Source: Enterococcus pallens ATCC BAA-351
GTDB taxonomy: Bacteria; Bacillota; Bacilli; Lactobacillales; Enterococcaceae
NCBI RefSeq assembly: GCF_000407485.1
Contig: NZ_ASWD01000001.1
Location: 558,001 to 622,000 of the forward strand
Length of the DNA: 64,000 nucleotides
Direction: 5' to 3'
The notes beneath the pieces are model-generated. The model searched no databases. It was given only the letters and a program-made list of their open reading frames with translations, and was not told the DNA's origin. Of this stretch, positions 8,655 to 18,200 are shown piece after piece; position 1 is the first letter of the stretch; every line of letters starts with the position of its first letter. The position numbers were made by a program, and so were the translations under genes.

Positions 8655-9881
8655 TTAATACAAGTTTTCCCGAACAAAAGGCATGCTCATACAGCGAGGA
8701 CCGCCTCGCCCTCGAACCAGCTCGCTGCCTGGGATGCGATGCAGTTTGACGCCAGCTGCCTCCAGTTTTTGATTAGTAATCGGATTGCGATCATAAACAA
8801 TTACTTCTCCTGGGGCAATGGCTAAGGTGTTTGATCCATCATTCCACTGCTCTCTGGCAGCAGCGGTTAAATCCCCGCCCCCGCAGCGAATGAACGCTAC
8901 AGCCGGCAGATCCAAATAACGGCATAGGATTTTTTCCAATGAATCAATTTCTTCAACAATCTTAGGCTCTCCATGCTTTTTAGCAATGGAATAGACCACC
9001 AGATGCTCTTCAATCTCAGGGTGAATCGTGAATTTATCGTAATCCACCATCGTAAATACTGTGTCCAGGTGCATAAATTTTCGTTCTTCCCCAATATTGA
9101 ACGCCAAAATATGCTCAAAGCTGTCTTCACTGGCAAAAATGTTGCGGGCCAATTTTTCAATTGAGCTAACGTCCGTCCGTTGAGAAATTCCAATTGCCAA
9201 AACCTGCGGCGACAGGACTAAAATATCGCCGCCTTCAATGCGCGTATCCATATCACGGTTGTAAAGCAAATTCACTGCTTCCGACTTAAACATGGGGTGA
9301 TGCCGGAAAATATATTTCCCGTACAAGGTTTCTCGTCGCCGGGTTTTGGCATACATCTTATTTAGCGACACACTTTTGCCAACGATCGCAAATGAATCTC
9401 GGGTAAAATAAAGATTTGGCATTGGCTCAATATAAAAAGGATAATTGTCCGCCACCAGATCTGAAAGGTTTGAATTTTTACTAATAGACAGCTGACTCTT
9501 ACGTAACCCCGCCATGGTCTGATCAATAAATTCGCGGTTATCCTTAATCGCTAAAAAATACGCCTCGATCTCTTTACGCGTTTTTCTGCCGGTAACGTAG
9601 GCTTCATCCAGATACTCTGCTAAAAATTGCTGCTTCAATTCATCTGTATGCAGTGCTTCCGCAGCCAAATCTTCTAAATATAAAACGTCAATTCCCTGTT
9701 TACGTAAGGTAGCCGCAAAGAAATCATGCTCTTTTCTGGCCTGTTCTAAAAAAGGAATATCATCAAACAGCAGCTGCTCCAAATAATCCGGCATCAAATT
9801 TTCCAGCTCTTGGCCGGGACGATGAAGCATTACTTGCTTTAATGGCCCAATCTCAGAAAAAACATTTAATGCATTTGCCAT
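8655..9881 (-). CDS. arcA: Arginine deiminase
   Basis: A 408-residue enzyme converting L-arginine to citrulline and ammonia. Seen are [18 protein letters not shown] at the N-terminus, MPNLYFTRD, the catalytic [10 protein letters not shown] segment, and the C-terminal [13 protein letters not shown] with the nucleophilic cysteine. Of two adjacent ATGs, 9881 is chosen: AAGGAGG (9890-9896) is 8 bases from it but only 2 from the ATG at 9887. No arcB, arcC or arcD lies nearby, so this copy is separated from a complete deiminase operon. It is divergent from proBA. Confidence 0.93.
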   Translation of the reverse strand: MANALNVFSEIGPLKQVMLHRPGQELENLMPDYLEQLLFDDIPFLEQARKEHDFFAATLRKQGIDVLYLEDLAAEALHTDELKQQFLAEYLDEAYVTGRKTRKEIEAYFLAIKDNREFIDQTMAGLRKSQLSISKNSNLSDLVADNYPFYIEPMPNLYFTRDSFAIVGKSVSLNKMYAKTRRRETLYGKYIFRHHPMFKSEAVNLLYNRDMDTRIEGGDILVLSPQVLAIGISQRTDVSSIEKLARNIFASEDSFEHILAFNIGEERKFMHLDTVFTMVDYDKFTIHPEIEEHLVVYSIAKKHGEPKIVEEIDSLEKILCRYLDLPAVAFIRCGGGDLTAAAREQWNDGSNTLAIAPGEVIVYDRNPITNQKLEAAGVKLHRIPGSELVRGRGGPRCMSMPFVRENLY

Positions 9882-10063
9882 ATTCATGACCTCCTTATAA
9901 TTATGCTACCAAACCCTTTGCCCTTTCACAATGCATAACGCTTTTGTTTAATTCGACAGTCTTATTTTTCTTGGTAAAGAAGGTCCTTTTAAGACAATTA
10001 TTGCGATTTATTTGAATTTTTTCCAGTTTAAGATGAAAAAAAGATGAAATTACAGTGAGAATC

Positions 10064-10072
10064 TGGTACAAT
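10064..10072 (+). promoter_or_regulatory. Extended -10 of the proBA operon
   Basis: TGGTACAAT forms an extended -10 about 50 bases upstream of proB. The short leader leaves no room for a T-box. The rest of the 239-base arcA/proB spacer shows nothing else I can name. Confidence 0.5.
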
Positions 10073-10120
10073 TCCACAAATAGCTTTATTTGAGTTTGCG
10101 GCAAAACTCGAGGTGAAGAT

Positions 10121-10927
10121 ATGAGAAAGTTTTTAAGTGACGTAAACAGAATTGTGATCAAAATCGGGACCAGCTCCTTGATCCATCCAAGTGGAAAGGT
10201 TAATTTTTCAGGCATTGATCAACTAGCCTTTGTACTGACCGACCTAAACAACCAGGGAAAGGAAATTATTTTGGTTTCCTCTGGAGCAATCGGTGTAGGG
10301 ATGGACAAATTACGCATGACCGAACGGCCAACCACGATTCCTGAGCAGCAAGCAGTTGCTGCAGTGGGGCAATCAGAGTTAATGCATTTTTACAATCAGC
10401 GCTTCTTGGCTTACAATCAACAAACGGCTCAGGTATTGATGACGCGGGACATCGTCGATTATCCAGAAAGTCGTAAGAATGCCATTAATACGCTGGAGCA
10501 ATTATTAAGTATGAATATTATTCCCATCATCAACGAAAACGATGCGGTCGCCGTTGATGAGCTGGATCATTTAACAAAATTTGGCGACAACGATGAGCTT
10601 TCAGCCATTGTCAGTCAAATGTTAGATGCAGATTTATTGATTATGCTTTCGGATATTGACGGATTTTATTCCGACAATCCCAACAAAAACAAGGAAGCGA
10701 TCCTCTACTCTACTATTTCTGCCATTACGAAGGAAACGATGGCTCAAGCTGGCGAATCTGCTGGAAGTAAGTTCGGCACTGGCGGAATGATCAGCAAGCT
10801 AAAAGCAGCCAAACGAATTTTAGATGCGCAAAGTGCCATGGTTCTGGCAAATGGCAAGCCACCAAGAATTATTTTTGATATTTTAGATGGTAAAGAAGTC
10901 GGCACCTTATTTAAGGGGGAAGAGTGA
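10121..10927 (+). CDS. proB: Glutamate 5-kinase, short form without PUA domain
   Basis: A 268-residue amino-acid kinase that phosphorylates glutamate, the first step of proline synthesis. The N-terminal VIKIGTSSL nucleotide loop, NENDAVAVDEL and FGDNDELSAIV substrate segments, and the LLIMLSDIDGFY strand are all present. The protein ends where the PUA domain of the longer enterobacterial enzymes would begin. GAGGTGA precedes the ATG. The stop overlaps the proA start by one base (TGATG), indicating translational coupling. Confidence 0.95.
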   Translation: MRKFLSDVNRIVIKIGTSSLIHPSGKVNFSGIDQLAFVLTDLNNQGKEIILVSSGAIGVGMDKLRMTERPTTIPEQQAVAAVGQSELMHFYNQRFLAYNQQTAQVLMTRDIVDYPESRKNAINTLEQLLSMNIIPIINENDAVAVDELDHLTKFGDNDELSAIVSQMLDADLLIMLSDIDGFYSDNPNKNKEAILYSTISAITKETMAQAGESAGSKFGTGGMISKLKAAKRILDAQSAMVLANGKPPRIIFDILDGKEVGTLFKGEE

Positions 10928-12174
10928 TGAGTATGATGGAAGAATTAGGAAAAAATGCAAAGCAAGCCGCTGCTGTTTTAAGTGGTTTAGATACAAAAAC
11001 GAAAAATGACTGTTTGCAGGTAATGGCTGACAAGCTGAGAAAGCATGCCAATCGTGTTTTAACAGCCAATCGTCAAGACCTGGAACGCGCAGCCGAAAAT
11101 GGTACCCGTGAGGTTATGCTGGATCGTCTACGCCTGACCCATGCCCGAATTGAAGACATGGCCAAAGGAATTGAAGCGGTCATTGATCTGCCTGATCCAA
11201 TCGGTGAAGTCAGTAAAATGTGGCGCAATGAAGCCGGTCTACTGATTGGTCAGCAACGAGTACCCTTAGGCGTAATCGGGATTATTTTTGAATCTCGCCC
11301 AAATGTTACTACAGATGCAGCTTCTCTTTGCTTCAAAACCGGCAACGCCGTGATTTTGCGCGGGGGAAAAGACGCCTTCCAATCTAACGAAGTGCTGGTA
11401 ACTATTTTACAAGGAGCCTTGGCAGCCTGCGATTTACCTCGCAACTGTATTCAGTTTGTTAACGACACCTCTTATGATGTGGCGAATCAAATGATGACGG
11501 CCAATCAATACTTAGACGTACTGATCCCTCGTGGCGGTGCTTCCCTAATCAAACGTATTACGGAAAACGCAACGGTTCCGGTGATTGAAACAGGCACCGG
11601 GAATAACCATGTTTATGTGGATCAAGCGGCCCAGTTGGATATGGCCGCAGATATTATTTTGAACGCTAAAGTTCAACGACCCTCTGTCTGCAACTCCATC
11701 GAAACTATTTTAGTTCACGAAGCAGTCGCAGAAGAATTTTTACCCCAAATTGAACAGGTAATGCTGGCAAATCAGGTCGAGCTGCGAGGTTGTCCAAAAT
11801 CACTGAACTATTTACAAACAGCCCATCCAGCTCAAGAAGAAGACTGGGAAACTGAGTATTTAGATTTGACCTTAGCTGTTAAAGTGGTTGCTTCCGTTGA
11901 TGAAGCGATTCAGCATATTAACAAGTACAACTCCGGTCACTCAGAGGCCATCGTCACTGACAGCTACACCGCCGGACAACGTTTCTTAAAAGAAGTCGAT
12001 GCTGCTGCCGTTTACATCAATGCTTCAACCCGCTTCACAGACGGCTTCATGTATGGCTTCGGTGCAGAGATCGGCATTTCAACCCAAAAATTACACGCCC
12101 GTGGACCAATGGGCTTGCCTGAATTAACCTCCACCAAGTATATTATTTACGGTGATGGACAGATTCGGGAATAG
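10927..12174 (+). CDS. proA: Gamma-glutamyl phosphate reductase
   Basis: A 415-residue aldehyde-dehydrogenase-fold enzyme that reduces glutamyl-5-phosphate to glutamate semialdehyde with NADPH. Visible are VIFESRPNVTTDA-type sequence near residue 120, the GGKDAF segment, RPSVCNSIETILV with the catalytic cysteine near residue 257, and the C-terminal GPMGLPELTSTKY. Of several clustered starts, ATG 10927 is best spaced from AAGGGGG (10913-10919, gap 7). proC is not in the window, so the pathway is completed elsewhere. Confidence 0.95.
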   Translation: MSMMEELGKNAKQAAAVLSGLDTKTKNDCLQVMADKLRKHANRVLTANRQDLERAAENGTREVMLDRLRLTHARIEDMAKGIEAVIDLPDPIGEVSKMWRNEAGLLIGQQRVPLGVIGIIFESRPNVTTDAASLCFKTGNAVILRGGKDAFQSNEVLVTILQGALAACDLPRNCIQFVNDTSYDVANQMMTANQYLDVLIPRGGASLIKRITENATVPVIETGTGNNHVYVDQAAQLDMAADIILNAKVQRPSVCNSIETILVHEAVAEEFLPQIEQVMLANQVELRGCPKSLNYLQTAHPAQEEDWETEYLDLTLAVKVVASVDEAIQHINKYNSGHSEAIVTDSYTAGQRFLKEVDAAAVYINASTRFTDGFMYGFGAEIGISTQKLHARGPMGLPELTSTKYIIYGDGQIRE

Positions 12175-12178
12175 TAAA

Positions 12179-12222
12179 ACAAGGCAGTTCAGAGCTCGGG
12201 AGGCTCTGGGCTGCCTTGTTTC
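12179..12222 (+). terminator. Rho-independent terminator of proBA
   Basis: AACAAGGCAG-TCAGAGC pairs with GCTCTG-GCTGCCTTGTT, followed by a short T-rich tail. The complementary strand could also terminate the convergent gene. Confidence 0.8.
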
Positions 12223-12229
12223 TTCTATA

Positions 12230-12604
12230 TTAAGCAATCAATTTTTGCCACAATACTCGCAGCAAATGATAAAGATACACTACACCCTTTACAGAAAAAC
12301 TCACAAATAGGAGCGGCTTGATACATACTACAAACAAAATAGTAGCCAGAACCTGAAACCACTTCGCTTTTCTTTTAATGAAGTAGCTAAGCCAATAAAG
12401 TGCAGAAATAGCAGAAGCCAAGCAATAGCCGCCACTTGCCCCGGTACTAATCGTATTACTCAGACCACGAAGCAATGATACTTCGGCTTCGGTTCCTCTT
12501 AAGAAAAAGAATCCCGGGATTGCTAACAGAGAAATAAGTGCATAGCCCATCAAAAATGCTGCTGAAAGTACAATTACATAGCTTTTTCGCTCAACATTTG
12601 TCAT
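12230..12604 (-). CDS. Small four-helix membrane protein, tandem paralogue C
   Basis: A 124-residue protein that begins MTNVERKSYVIVLSAAFL and has about four hydrophobic segments. It shares the ERKsYv...aFl.G start, a central GGY-L segment and a K..wFq..l tail motif with the two genes upstream, so the three are tandem duplicates. The ATG at 12604 follows AAAGGAG; the longer upstream reading lacks this support. No family is recognised. Possible roles include immunity or membrane-stress functions, but nothing in the sequence decides. Confidence 0.7.
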   Translation of the reverse strand: MTNVERKSYVIVLSAAFLMGYALISLLAIPGFFFLRGTEAEVSLLRGLSNTISTGASGGYCLASAISALYWLSYFIKRKAKWFQVLATILFVVCIKPLLFVSFSVKGVVYLYHLLRVLWQKLIA

Positions 12605-12675
12605 ACGAACTCCTTTACATTCTTTTCGTACCAAGAAAAACCTTCTCATCGCTCTGCCATTTTTTCACTGGATAA

Positions 12676-13053
12676 CTACTTCTCAATAATCTGACGCCTG
12701 CGTAATACGTGAAGCAAGTTAACAATATACATTGGAAGGTTAAGAACAAACCCCACAATAGCAATCACTTGAACTGTAATCATAAACAGAACGATCATAA
12801 CCACCTTGAAGCGTGTCGACTTTTTCTGTGTATAATGAGAAAACAATAAAATCCCTGATAGCAACGAACTGATTAAATAGCCGCCCACTATTCCGATCCC
12901 CATTAGCATCAAGCTCCTTTGCAGAAAAGTCCATTGCTCAATAAGATCAGGATTAAAAAAAATAAATAAACCTAATATTCCATATAGTACAAATCCGGTA
13001 AGAAAAGCTGTCGAACTATAAATTACATACTTCTTCCGTTCAATATAAGTCAT
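12676..13053 (-). CDS. Small four-helix membrane protein, tandem paralogue B
   Basis: A 125-residue homologue of its neighbours, starting MTYIERKKYVIYSSTAFLTG, with GIVGGYLISSLLSGILL in the centre and a basic C-terminus (VLRRRQIIEK). Its start overlaps the end of the upstream paralogue by 14 bases, so translation is probably coupled. Function unknown. Confidence 0.7.
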   Translation of the reverse strand: MTYIERKKYVIYSSTAFLTGFVLYGILGLFIFFNPDLIEQWTFLQRSLMLMGIGIVGGYLISSLLSGILLFSHYTQKKSTRFKVVMIVLFMITVQVIAIVGFVLNLPMYIVNLLHVLRRRQIIEK

Positions 13054-13456
13054 TGTATTCTCTCCCTCGTTTAGTTGTTTGCCAAAATTTCATCAGATTG
13101 TATTGAAAAACCACATAGGTCCAATACCAGCTGCCCCAAAAATAAATTATGACAGAAGCTGCTGGTCTCACGAAAAACAGGATAAGTATAAGCAGCTGAA
13201 ACCAGAGCGGCTTGCCCTTCATGAAATAGTAGTAGCAGAGAATGCCCGATACAACCAGCACACCAAGATAGCCGCCCAACACGCCTTCCCTGATTGGACC
13301 AAAGAGGGATTCAAACAATGAAAGATTCGACACCACCCGATGATTGCGTTCAAATGCCATACGTGTGGACGTTACAATACACAATCGAATAAACCCGCCT
13401 ACAAAGAAAGCCATCGAGGTCCAAAATAAATAGCTTTTGCGCTCTTTTTCTGTCAT
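13040..13456 (-). CDS. Small four-helix membrane protein, tandem paralogue A
   Basis: A 138-residue homologue starting MTEKERKSYLFWTSMAFFVG with GVLGGYLGVLVVSGILCYYY. The ATG at 13456 has AAAGGAG 6 bases upstream. It lies 10 bases after the stop codon of the YcxB-like gene, so all four reading frames form one operon. Function unknown. Confidence 0.7.
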   Translation of the reverse strand: MTEKERKSYLFWTSMAFFVGGFIRLCIVTSTRMAFERNHRVVSNLSLFESLFGPIREGVLGGYLGVLVVSGILCYYYFMKGKPLWFQLLILILFFVRPAASVIIYFWGSWYWTYVVFQYNLMKFWQTTKRGREYNDLY

Positions 13457-13466
13457 GCTTACTCCT

Positions 13467-14073
13467 TTATAATTGGACAATAGCTCCTTTAAAGCAACGG
13501 GCCAGCTGTTCTTCAAGCAGCTGCAGACGCCTTTCCGTAAGCGAGCCTTTTGAGATCACAATCCGTTGTCCATCACGTGCGAAGAAGACAATCACTTCCT
13601 CGGTTTTAAAAACCTCCGTAATAAACTCCCAGTTCAAGCGGATATCCATCCCCACCGAATAGCTCCAAATTGCCTCATCAGTAAAACAAATATGACTTTC
13701 GGAAAGCTCGTTTTTTACCAAAAGATTGTGTAGATTTTTTTCTTAAACTATCAGGAAGCTGATAACTAAAAGACTTGAACAGTTCAAATAAAAAAAGAAG
13801 CAAGAGTAAGCCTGTAAACATGATTCGATCAAACAAAAGCTCGAAAGTAATCATTCGTCTCAGCCTGATGGGAAAAACAAACGACCGTAATACATCGATC
13901 AGATATCCTTCAATGCGGCTGAACAACACAATCCCAGAAATGACGCTCACTAGTAAACAAATGGTGATCAGCACTAAGGTAGTTTTACTCCTCTTTTTTT
14001 CAAGATATTTACTATATAGTAACTGGAATCTAACCCATTCTTCCTTGGTCACCTTATTTGACAGTTCAACCAT
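13467..14073 (-). pseudogene. YcxB-like membrane protein gene with a single-base frameshift
   Basis: The 5' frame (to 13678) encodes an N-terminal cytosolic stretch and two transmembrane segments. The 3' frame (from about 13735) encodes a small beta-rich domain with ICFTDEAIWSYSVG and RLNWEFITEVFKTEE, as in the YcxB C-terminal domain. The two join in one continuous protein if one base is removed from the A7 run (T7 on the plus strand, 13735-13741). This is a decayed gene, a slippage site or a sequencing error. It heads the operon with the three paralogues. Confidence 0.65.
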
Positions 14074-14117
14074 CTAATTACCCCTTCAACTGTTCGCGTT
14101 TTCATTTTATTACTAAC

Positions 14118-14146
14118 AAGATAGACTATTTTTAACAATTTAACAA
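14118..14146 (-). promoter_or_regulatory. Promoter of the YcxB-like/paralogue operon
   Basis: On the minus strand TTGTTA (plus 14141-14146) and TATCTT (plus 14118-14123) have an exact 17-base spacer, 45 bases upstream of the ATG. Confidence 0.6.
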
Positions 14147-14202
14147 TCCTATCTGATGGATAGGCAGTCAACTTCCCAATTTTTTCAGACATTCTAAGCT
14201 AA

Positions 14203-14231
14203 AGAAAAAACTGCCAGTGAATGACTGACAG
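14203..14231 (-). terminator. Terminator of the WxL operon
   Basis: On the minus strand CTGTCAGT pairs with ACTGGCAG, followed by TTTTTT. It lies just after the winged-helix regulator, which is the last gene of the operon. Confidence 0.8.
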
Positions 14232-14246
14232 ATCCTTTTGAATGGC

Positions 14247-14972
14247 TTATGCTTTTAAAACGTGCGGTTCTTTCCACTGGTCATTATCCCCCAGAATTTC
14301 CTGAACGGCTTCTTCTGCCTGCGGGTTAATCTGATAACCTCTACCCCAGTATGTAAGTACCAGCTTATGCTCCAAACCAGCTTCTTCAAATTTTGTTTGA
14401 ATCTTTTTAATCAGTGCAGACAGCTGCGACATGCTGGAATTAGTGGGCTGATTGTCCCAGATTTTTTCACAGATTATGTTTCGTTCCACACAGCTTCCGG
14501 CATTTTCCAATAAAATCTTCATCAGCTTCTTCTCATTCTTGGCTAAATGGACATTCACATAGGAGCGCTTGGTTACAAGATTAAAAACCGTTTTGGTATC
14601 TCTTACCCAGCTTTTTTGCTGCTTGGCATATTTCTCCCGCAGTTCCTCCAAGGATGCATCAATTGACAGATAGCTCTTAATCCCAAGTTTCGCAAACTCT
14701 GAAGACTGTTCCTTTGAAGGTAATGTCTCAACCTTGCGCAGTACTTCGATGGGTTGTTCCTTTGACTCCACCTGATCAATAATCAGCTGAGCATCTTCAT
14801 TAGATAGAGTTTCACTTAAAATAATCGAATCAAAAAATTCAACCAATAATCGCAGCTGTGCATGACAGGTTTCGATTCCCGTGCAAAACACTTCATGCCC
14901 TAAATGCTGCAGGCGCTGCTGCAGCTGCTGTTCGACTAAAATATTTCTGGTTATAATCATAATGTTGCACAT
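14247..14972 (-). CDS. Response-regulator-like winged-helix protein of the WxL locus
   Basis: A 241-residue protein. The N-terminal half looks like a receiver fold, but the expected phospho-acceptor aspartate after the third strand is replaced (FFDSIILSETLS). The C-terminal OmpR/PhoB-type domain runs from about residue 130, with MKILLENAGSCVERNIICEKIW and the wing HKLVLTYWGRGYQINP. No kinase is adjacent. It probably regulates the surface-protein operon in a phosphorylation-independent way, which is an inference. GGTGAT precedes the ATG at 14972. Confidence 0.8.
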   Translation of the reverse strand: MCNIMIITRNILVEQQLQQRLQHLGHEVFCTGIETCHAQLRLLVEFFDSIILSETLSNEDAQLIIDQVESKEQPIEVLRKVETLPSKEQSSEFAKLGIKSYLSIDASLEELREKYAKQQKSWVRDTKTVFNLVTKRSYVNVHLAKNEKKLMKILLENAGSCVERNIICEKIWDNQPTNSSMSQLSALIKKIQTKFEEAGLEHKLVLTYWGRGYQINPQAEEAVQEILGDNDQWKEPHVLKA

Positions 14973-14998
14973 TGTATCACCTCTCCTACCCTCATCAA

Positions 14999-15232
14999 TT
15001 ATAAAATGGTATCCAGTAAACGAATCTGTTCCTGAATATCAAAATACAAATAAATTGCTAACACGATACAGATAGCTGCAATCATTAACAGCGATGCGTT
15101 CAGCAAATAATTTACTTTCGGTTTCTTTAAAGCTTTGATCCTTTCCATGTCTCCAAATAGGAAAACAAAGAAGCCGATTAATGCAATTGCTCCAATTACA
15201 GCTAAAAAAATCATCCAGCTATAGCGTTCCAT
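14999..15232 (-). CDS. Small two-helix membrane protein in the WxL operon
   Basis: A 77-residue protein with two hydrophobic helices (about residues 5-26 and 42-65) joined by a basic loop (ERIKALKKPK). AGGAGG lies 7 bases before the ATG. It sits between the large WxL protein and the winged-helix gene. No family recognised. Confidence 0.7.
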   Translation of the reverse strand: MERYSWMIFLAVIGAIALIGFFVFLFGDMERIKALKKPKVNYLLNASLLMIAAICIVLAIYLYFDIQEQIRLLDTIL

Positions 15233-15279
15233 GTGGTTTCCTCCTAATACTTACGCGGCAGTTTCCTGCCGCATAAGAG

Positions 15280-18200
15280 TTATAGTGTGTCATCAAGTGT
15301 CCAAGTGATTTTGCCTTCGTAAGTTTTTCCTTTCATTCCCTGATTACCCGGAATAAATAGACTCACAGAGCTTAATGGGATCTTATTTTTAAATCGACTC
15401 TGTCCATAAGAAATATCAGTTGTTTTAAACAGTTCCACACTAGTCGAACCATCTGCCATCAACGTAATCGGACCTGTCGTATTTAAACCAGATGCAAACT
15501 TTGTCGAATCGGCTGATGTCCAAGTAGTTCCTCCATCTGTAGATCTCTCAAGTTGATTGTTCATAGTAATACTACTTCCAACTAACTTAAGGTGTGTCTC
15601 TCCTTCAACTTTTAATTCGCTCAACTTCGCAGATAGTGACCAGTTACTATTGATATTGATATTTTCAAAATCAACAGCCGTTTCATTTCCAGAAGTGTCC
15701 TCTAATGGATGCGTGCTATTGCTTGAAGAAAATCCAACCGTGCCAAAATTAAAATCAGCAGCGCTCTCGTTGATGTACAGACCATCAGGGCGACTCAAAG
15801 TTTCAAAACGATATGAAGTAGATTTCGCCGATTCTCCACCATCATTTACAACCGAATACTTCACAAAATATACTGTGTTTTCTTGTAATCCTTCTAAACG
15901 GAATGTAGTCAGCTTATTCAGTGTATCGATATTGTTATCGGCGACTAATCTAGGTCCCAATGAACTAGTTGTTATTTCATCGAAACTATTATCATCTGTG
16001 CTAAGATAAACTTTTACTTTAGTTGGATGGGCTGGAACATAGGCCGGATTGCTATCTGCCGCTTTATATCCAGCCGTGAAGGTTGCTACCGCACCATTAA
16101 TTGATGTTGGTGTTTCTTGCATAGGTTCTGAAAGAGCCATAACTCTATTCTTAGTATAGAAGAAAGTGTCAATTCCATCTTTTCCTCCCCAAGGAGAATG
16201 TCGATATTCTTCAATAGAATCTTTAATAGATACTTTTCCCTTGTACTGTGTACCTGGCTCTAAATTTCCAATGGTGACACTTCCATAAAATTGAGGATTC
16301 CAACTATTTCCTTGATTCTGCATATGCATTAGATTTGTCACTTTATTTTCCAATATGCCTCCATTATTAGGAGTGACGGTTACTATTCCACCACCATTAA
16401 ACTGTGTAATATCTCCAAAATACTGTTGGCCTTCCATGTCAATACTTGTATCAGTAGCGGTATCTTGCTTAAACTTAGGTGCATTTAATGTTAATTTTAA
16501 CCCAGGTGTTCTAATATATTTTCCTTTTGTTGGATAACCTGACCACTTACCACTTTGATTCCTTACTTGGCAACGAATCCAATAGTCTTGTTTTATGGCT
16601 AGTTTTGAGACCTTAAAGGTGACTGTTTTATTTATGGTATCAACTACTGGTGGTTCTAGATGAGATATTCTTCCCTCAGGAGTTCCATCAGTAATACGAT
16701 TAAATCCAGTTTCATCACCTGTTTTACTAATCTCTACTTGAACATTCTTCCAAGAATTATTTGCAGAATCCCACGTATAATCCTCTGGGTGAGCACCCTT
16801 GCTTCCATCAGCGGCCCCGTACCTAGCTGTTAAGGTCACAGTTGCTTCATTTCCAAGTTCAGGAGGATCACCTAAAGTGAATAGGTGTGGAGTTTCAACT
16901 GTATTAGCAGTCTGAAATTCCTCACTCAACGAAGAAGCTTTAGTGTTTCCGTCATAATCTGTTAAGGTTACATTTCCCCTGTATCGAGTACCTGGCTGCA
17001 AATTGTCTGCAACTCTACCAAAGTAAGTGCCATTATAAATAGTTTGATGATTTAGCGTATACTCTATTGGAGTCAATCCATCTGTAACCGTAAGAATTCC
17101 TTGATTGGGAGTAGTAGTGATATCACCAGTGTAATCACCATCTTCAAAAGTAATACTGTGCGAAGTGATAGTATCTGTATCAAAGGTTGGGGGTGGTATA
17201 TTCAAAGGTATACATTTCGTTGTGAAACCCCTTCCCTCTGTAGGATATTGAGACCACACATTGCTTTGGTTTTTAACACGACACCTCACCCAATAGGTTC
17301 GCCTATTTGTCAAACCAACAATTGTAAAAGATACTTTGGGGGTAGTCTGATCGACTGTGGGAGTACCAGATATTCTTCCTTCCGCTGTACTTGAAGTGAG
17401 CTTATAAAACCCTGTGGTAGGTCCCGTCTTACTTATCTCTACTTCTACATCATCCCAAGTTTGTCTAGGATGTGAACCGTTAACTCCCGGAGTAGCACCA
17501 TACCTTACACTGATGGAAGCCGTGGCATCATTCTGTTGATTTGGTGTCCCTAATGCTGTTACCGGATCAGGCATTTCAATTGTATTGGCGGTCTGAAATT
17601 CCTCACTTACTCCTGTAGTTTTTGGATTACCATAATAGTCATATAAAGTTACTTCTCCCCTATAACGAGTACCTGGTAGAAGATCACCTGCAGTTATGCC
17701 ATAATAGTTCCCTCCTGTGCCATACCCATGATTTATAGGGTAGGTTTTCGGACTGGGCCCACCCTTAATTGTCAAGAGTCCTTGACTAGGTGCCTGCCTA
17801 ATATCTCCAGTGTAAGTTCCATTATTCATGGTTATACTGTTATGTGTAGGATTCTTAAATGTAGGCGTAGCGACTCCTAAATTTACAGCTTTTGTCGTAA
17901 ATTCCCTTCCATTTGTAGGATATTGAGACCACACATTGCTTTGGTTTTTAACACGACACCTCACCCAATAGGTCCGCCTATTTGTCAAACCAGCAATTGT
18001 AAAAGATACTTTGGGGGTAGTCTGATCGACTGTGGGAGTACCAGATATTCTTCCTTCCGCTGTACTTGAAGTGAGCTTATAAAACCCTGTGGTAGGTCCC
18101 GTCTTACTTATCTCTACTTCTACATCATCCCAAGTTTGTCTAGGATGTGAACCGTTAACTCCCGGAGTAGCACCATACCTTACACTGATGGAAGCCGTGG

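Noticed and set aside
10073-10120. Possible T-box or other riboswitch ahead of proBA
   Set aside because: The leader after the extended -10 is under 50 bases, too short for a T-box.
9901-10215. Minus-strand frame of 104 codons in the arcA/proB spacer
   Set aside because: It overlaps the proB start and promoter, has no ribosome site and no protein-like composition.
12740-12934. Minus-strand frame nested in paralogue B
   Set aside because: It is a shifted shadow of the real membrane-protein frame.
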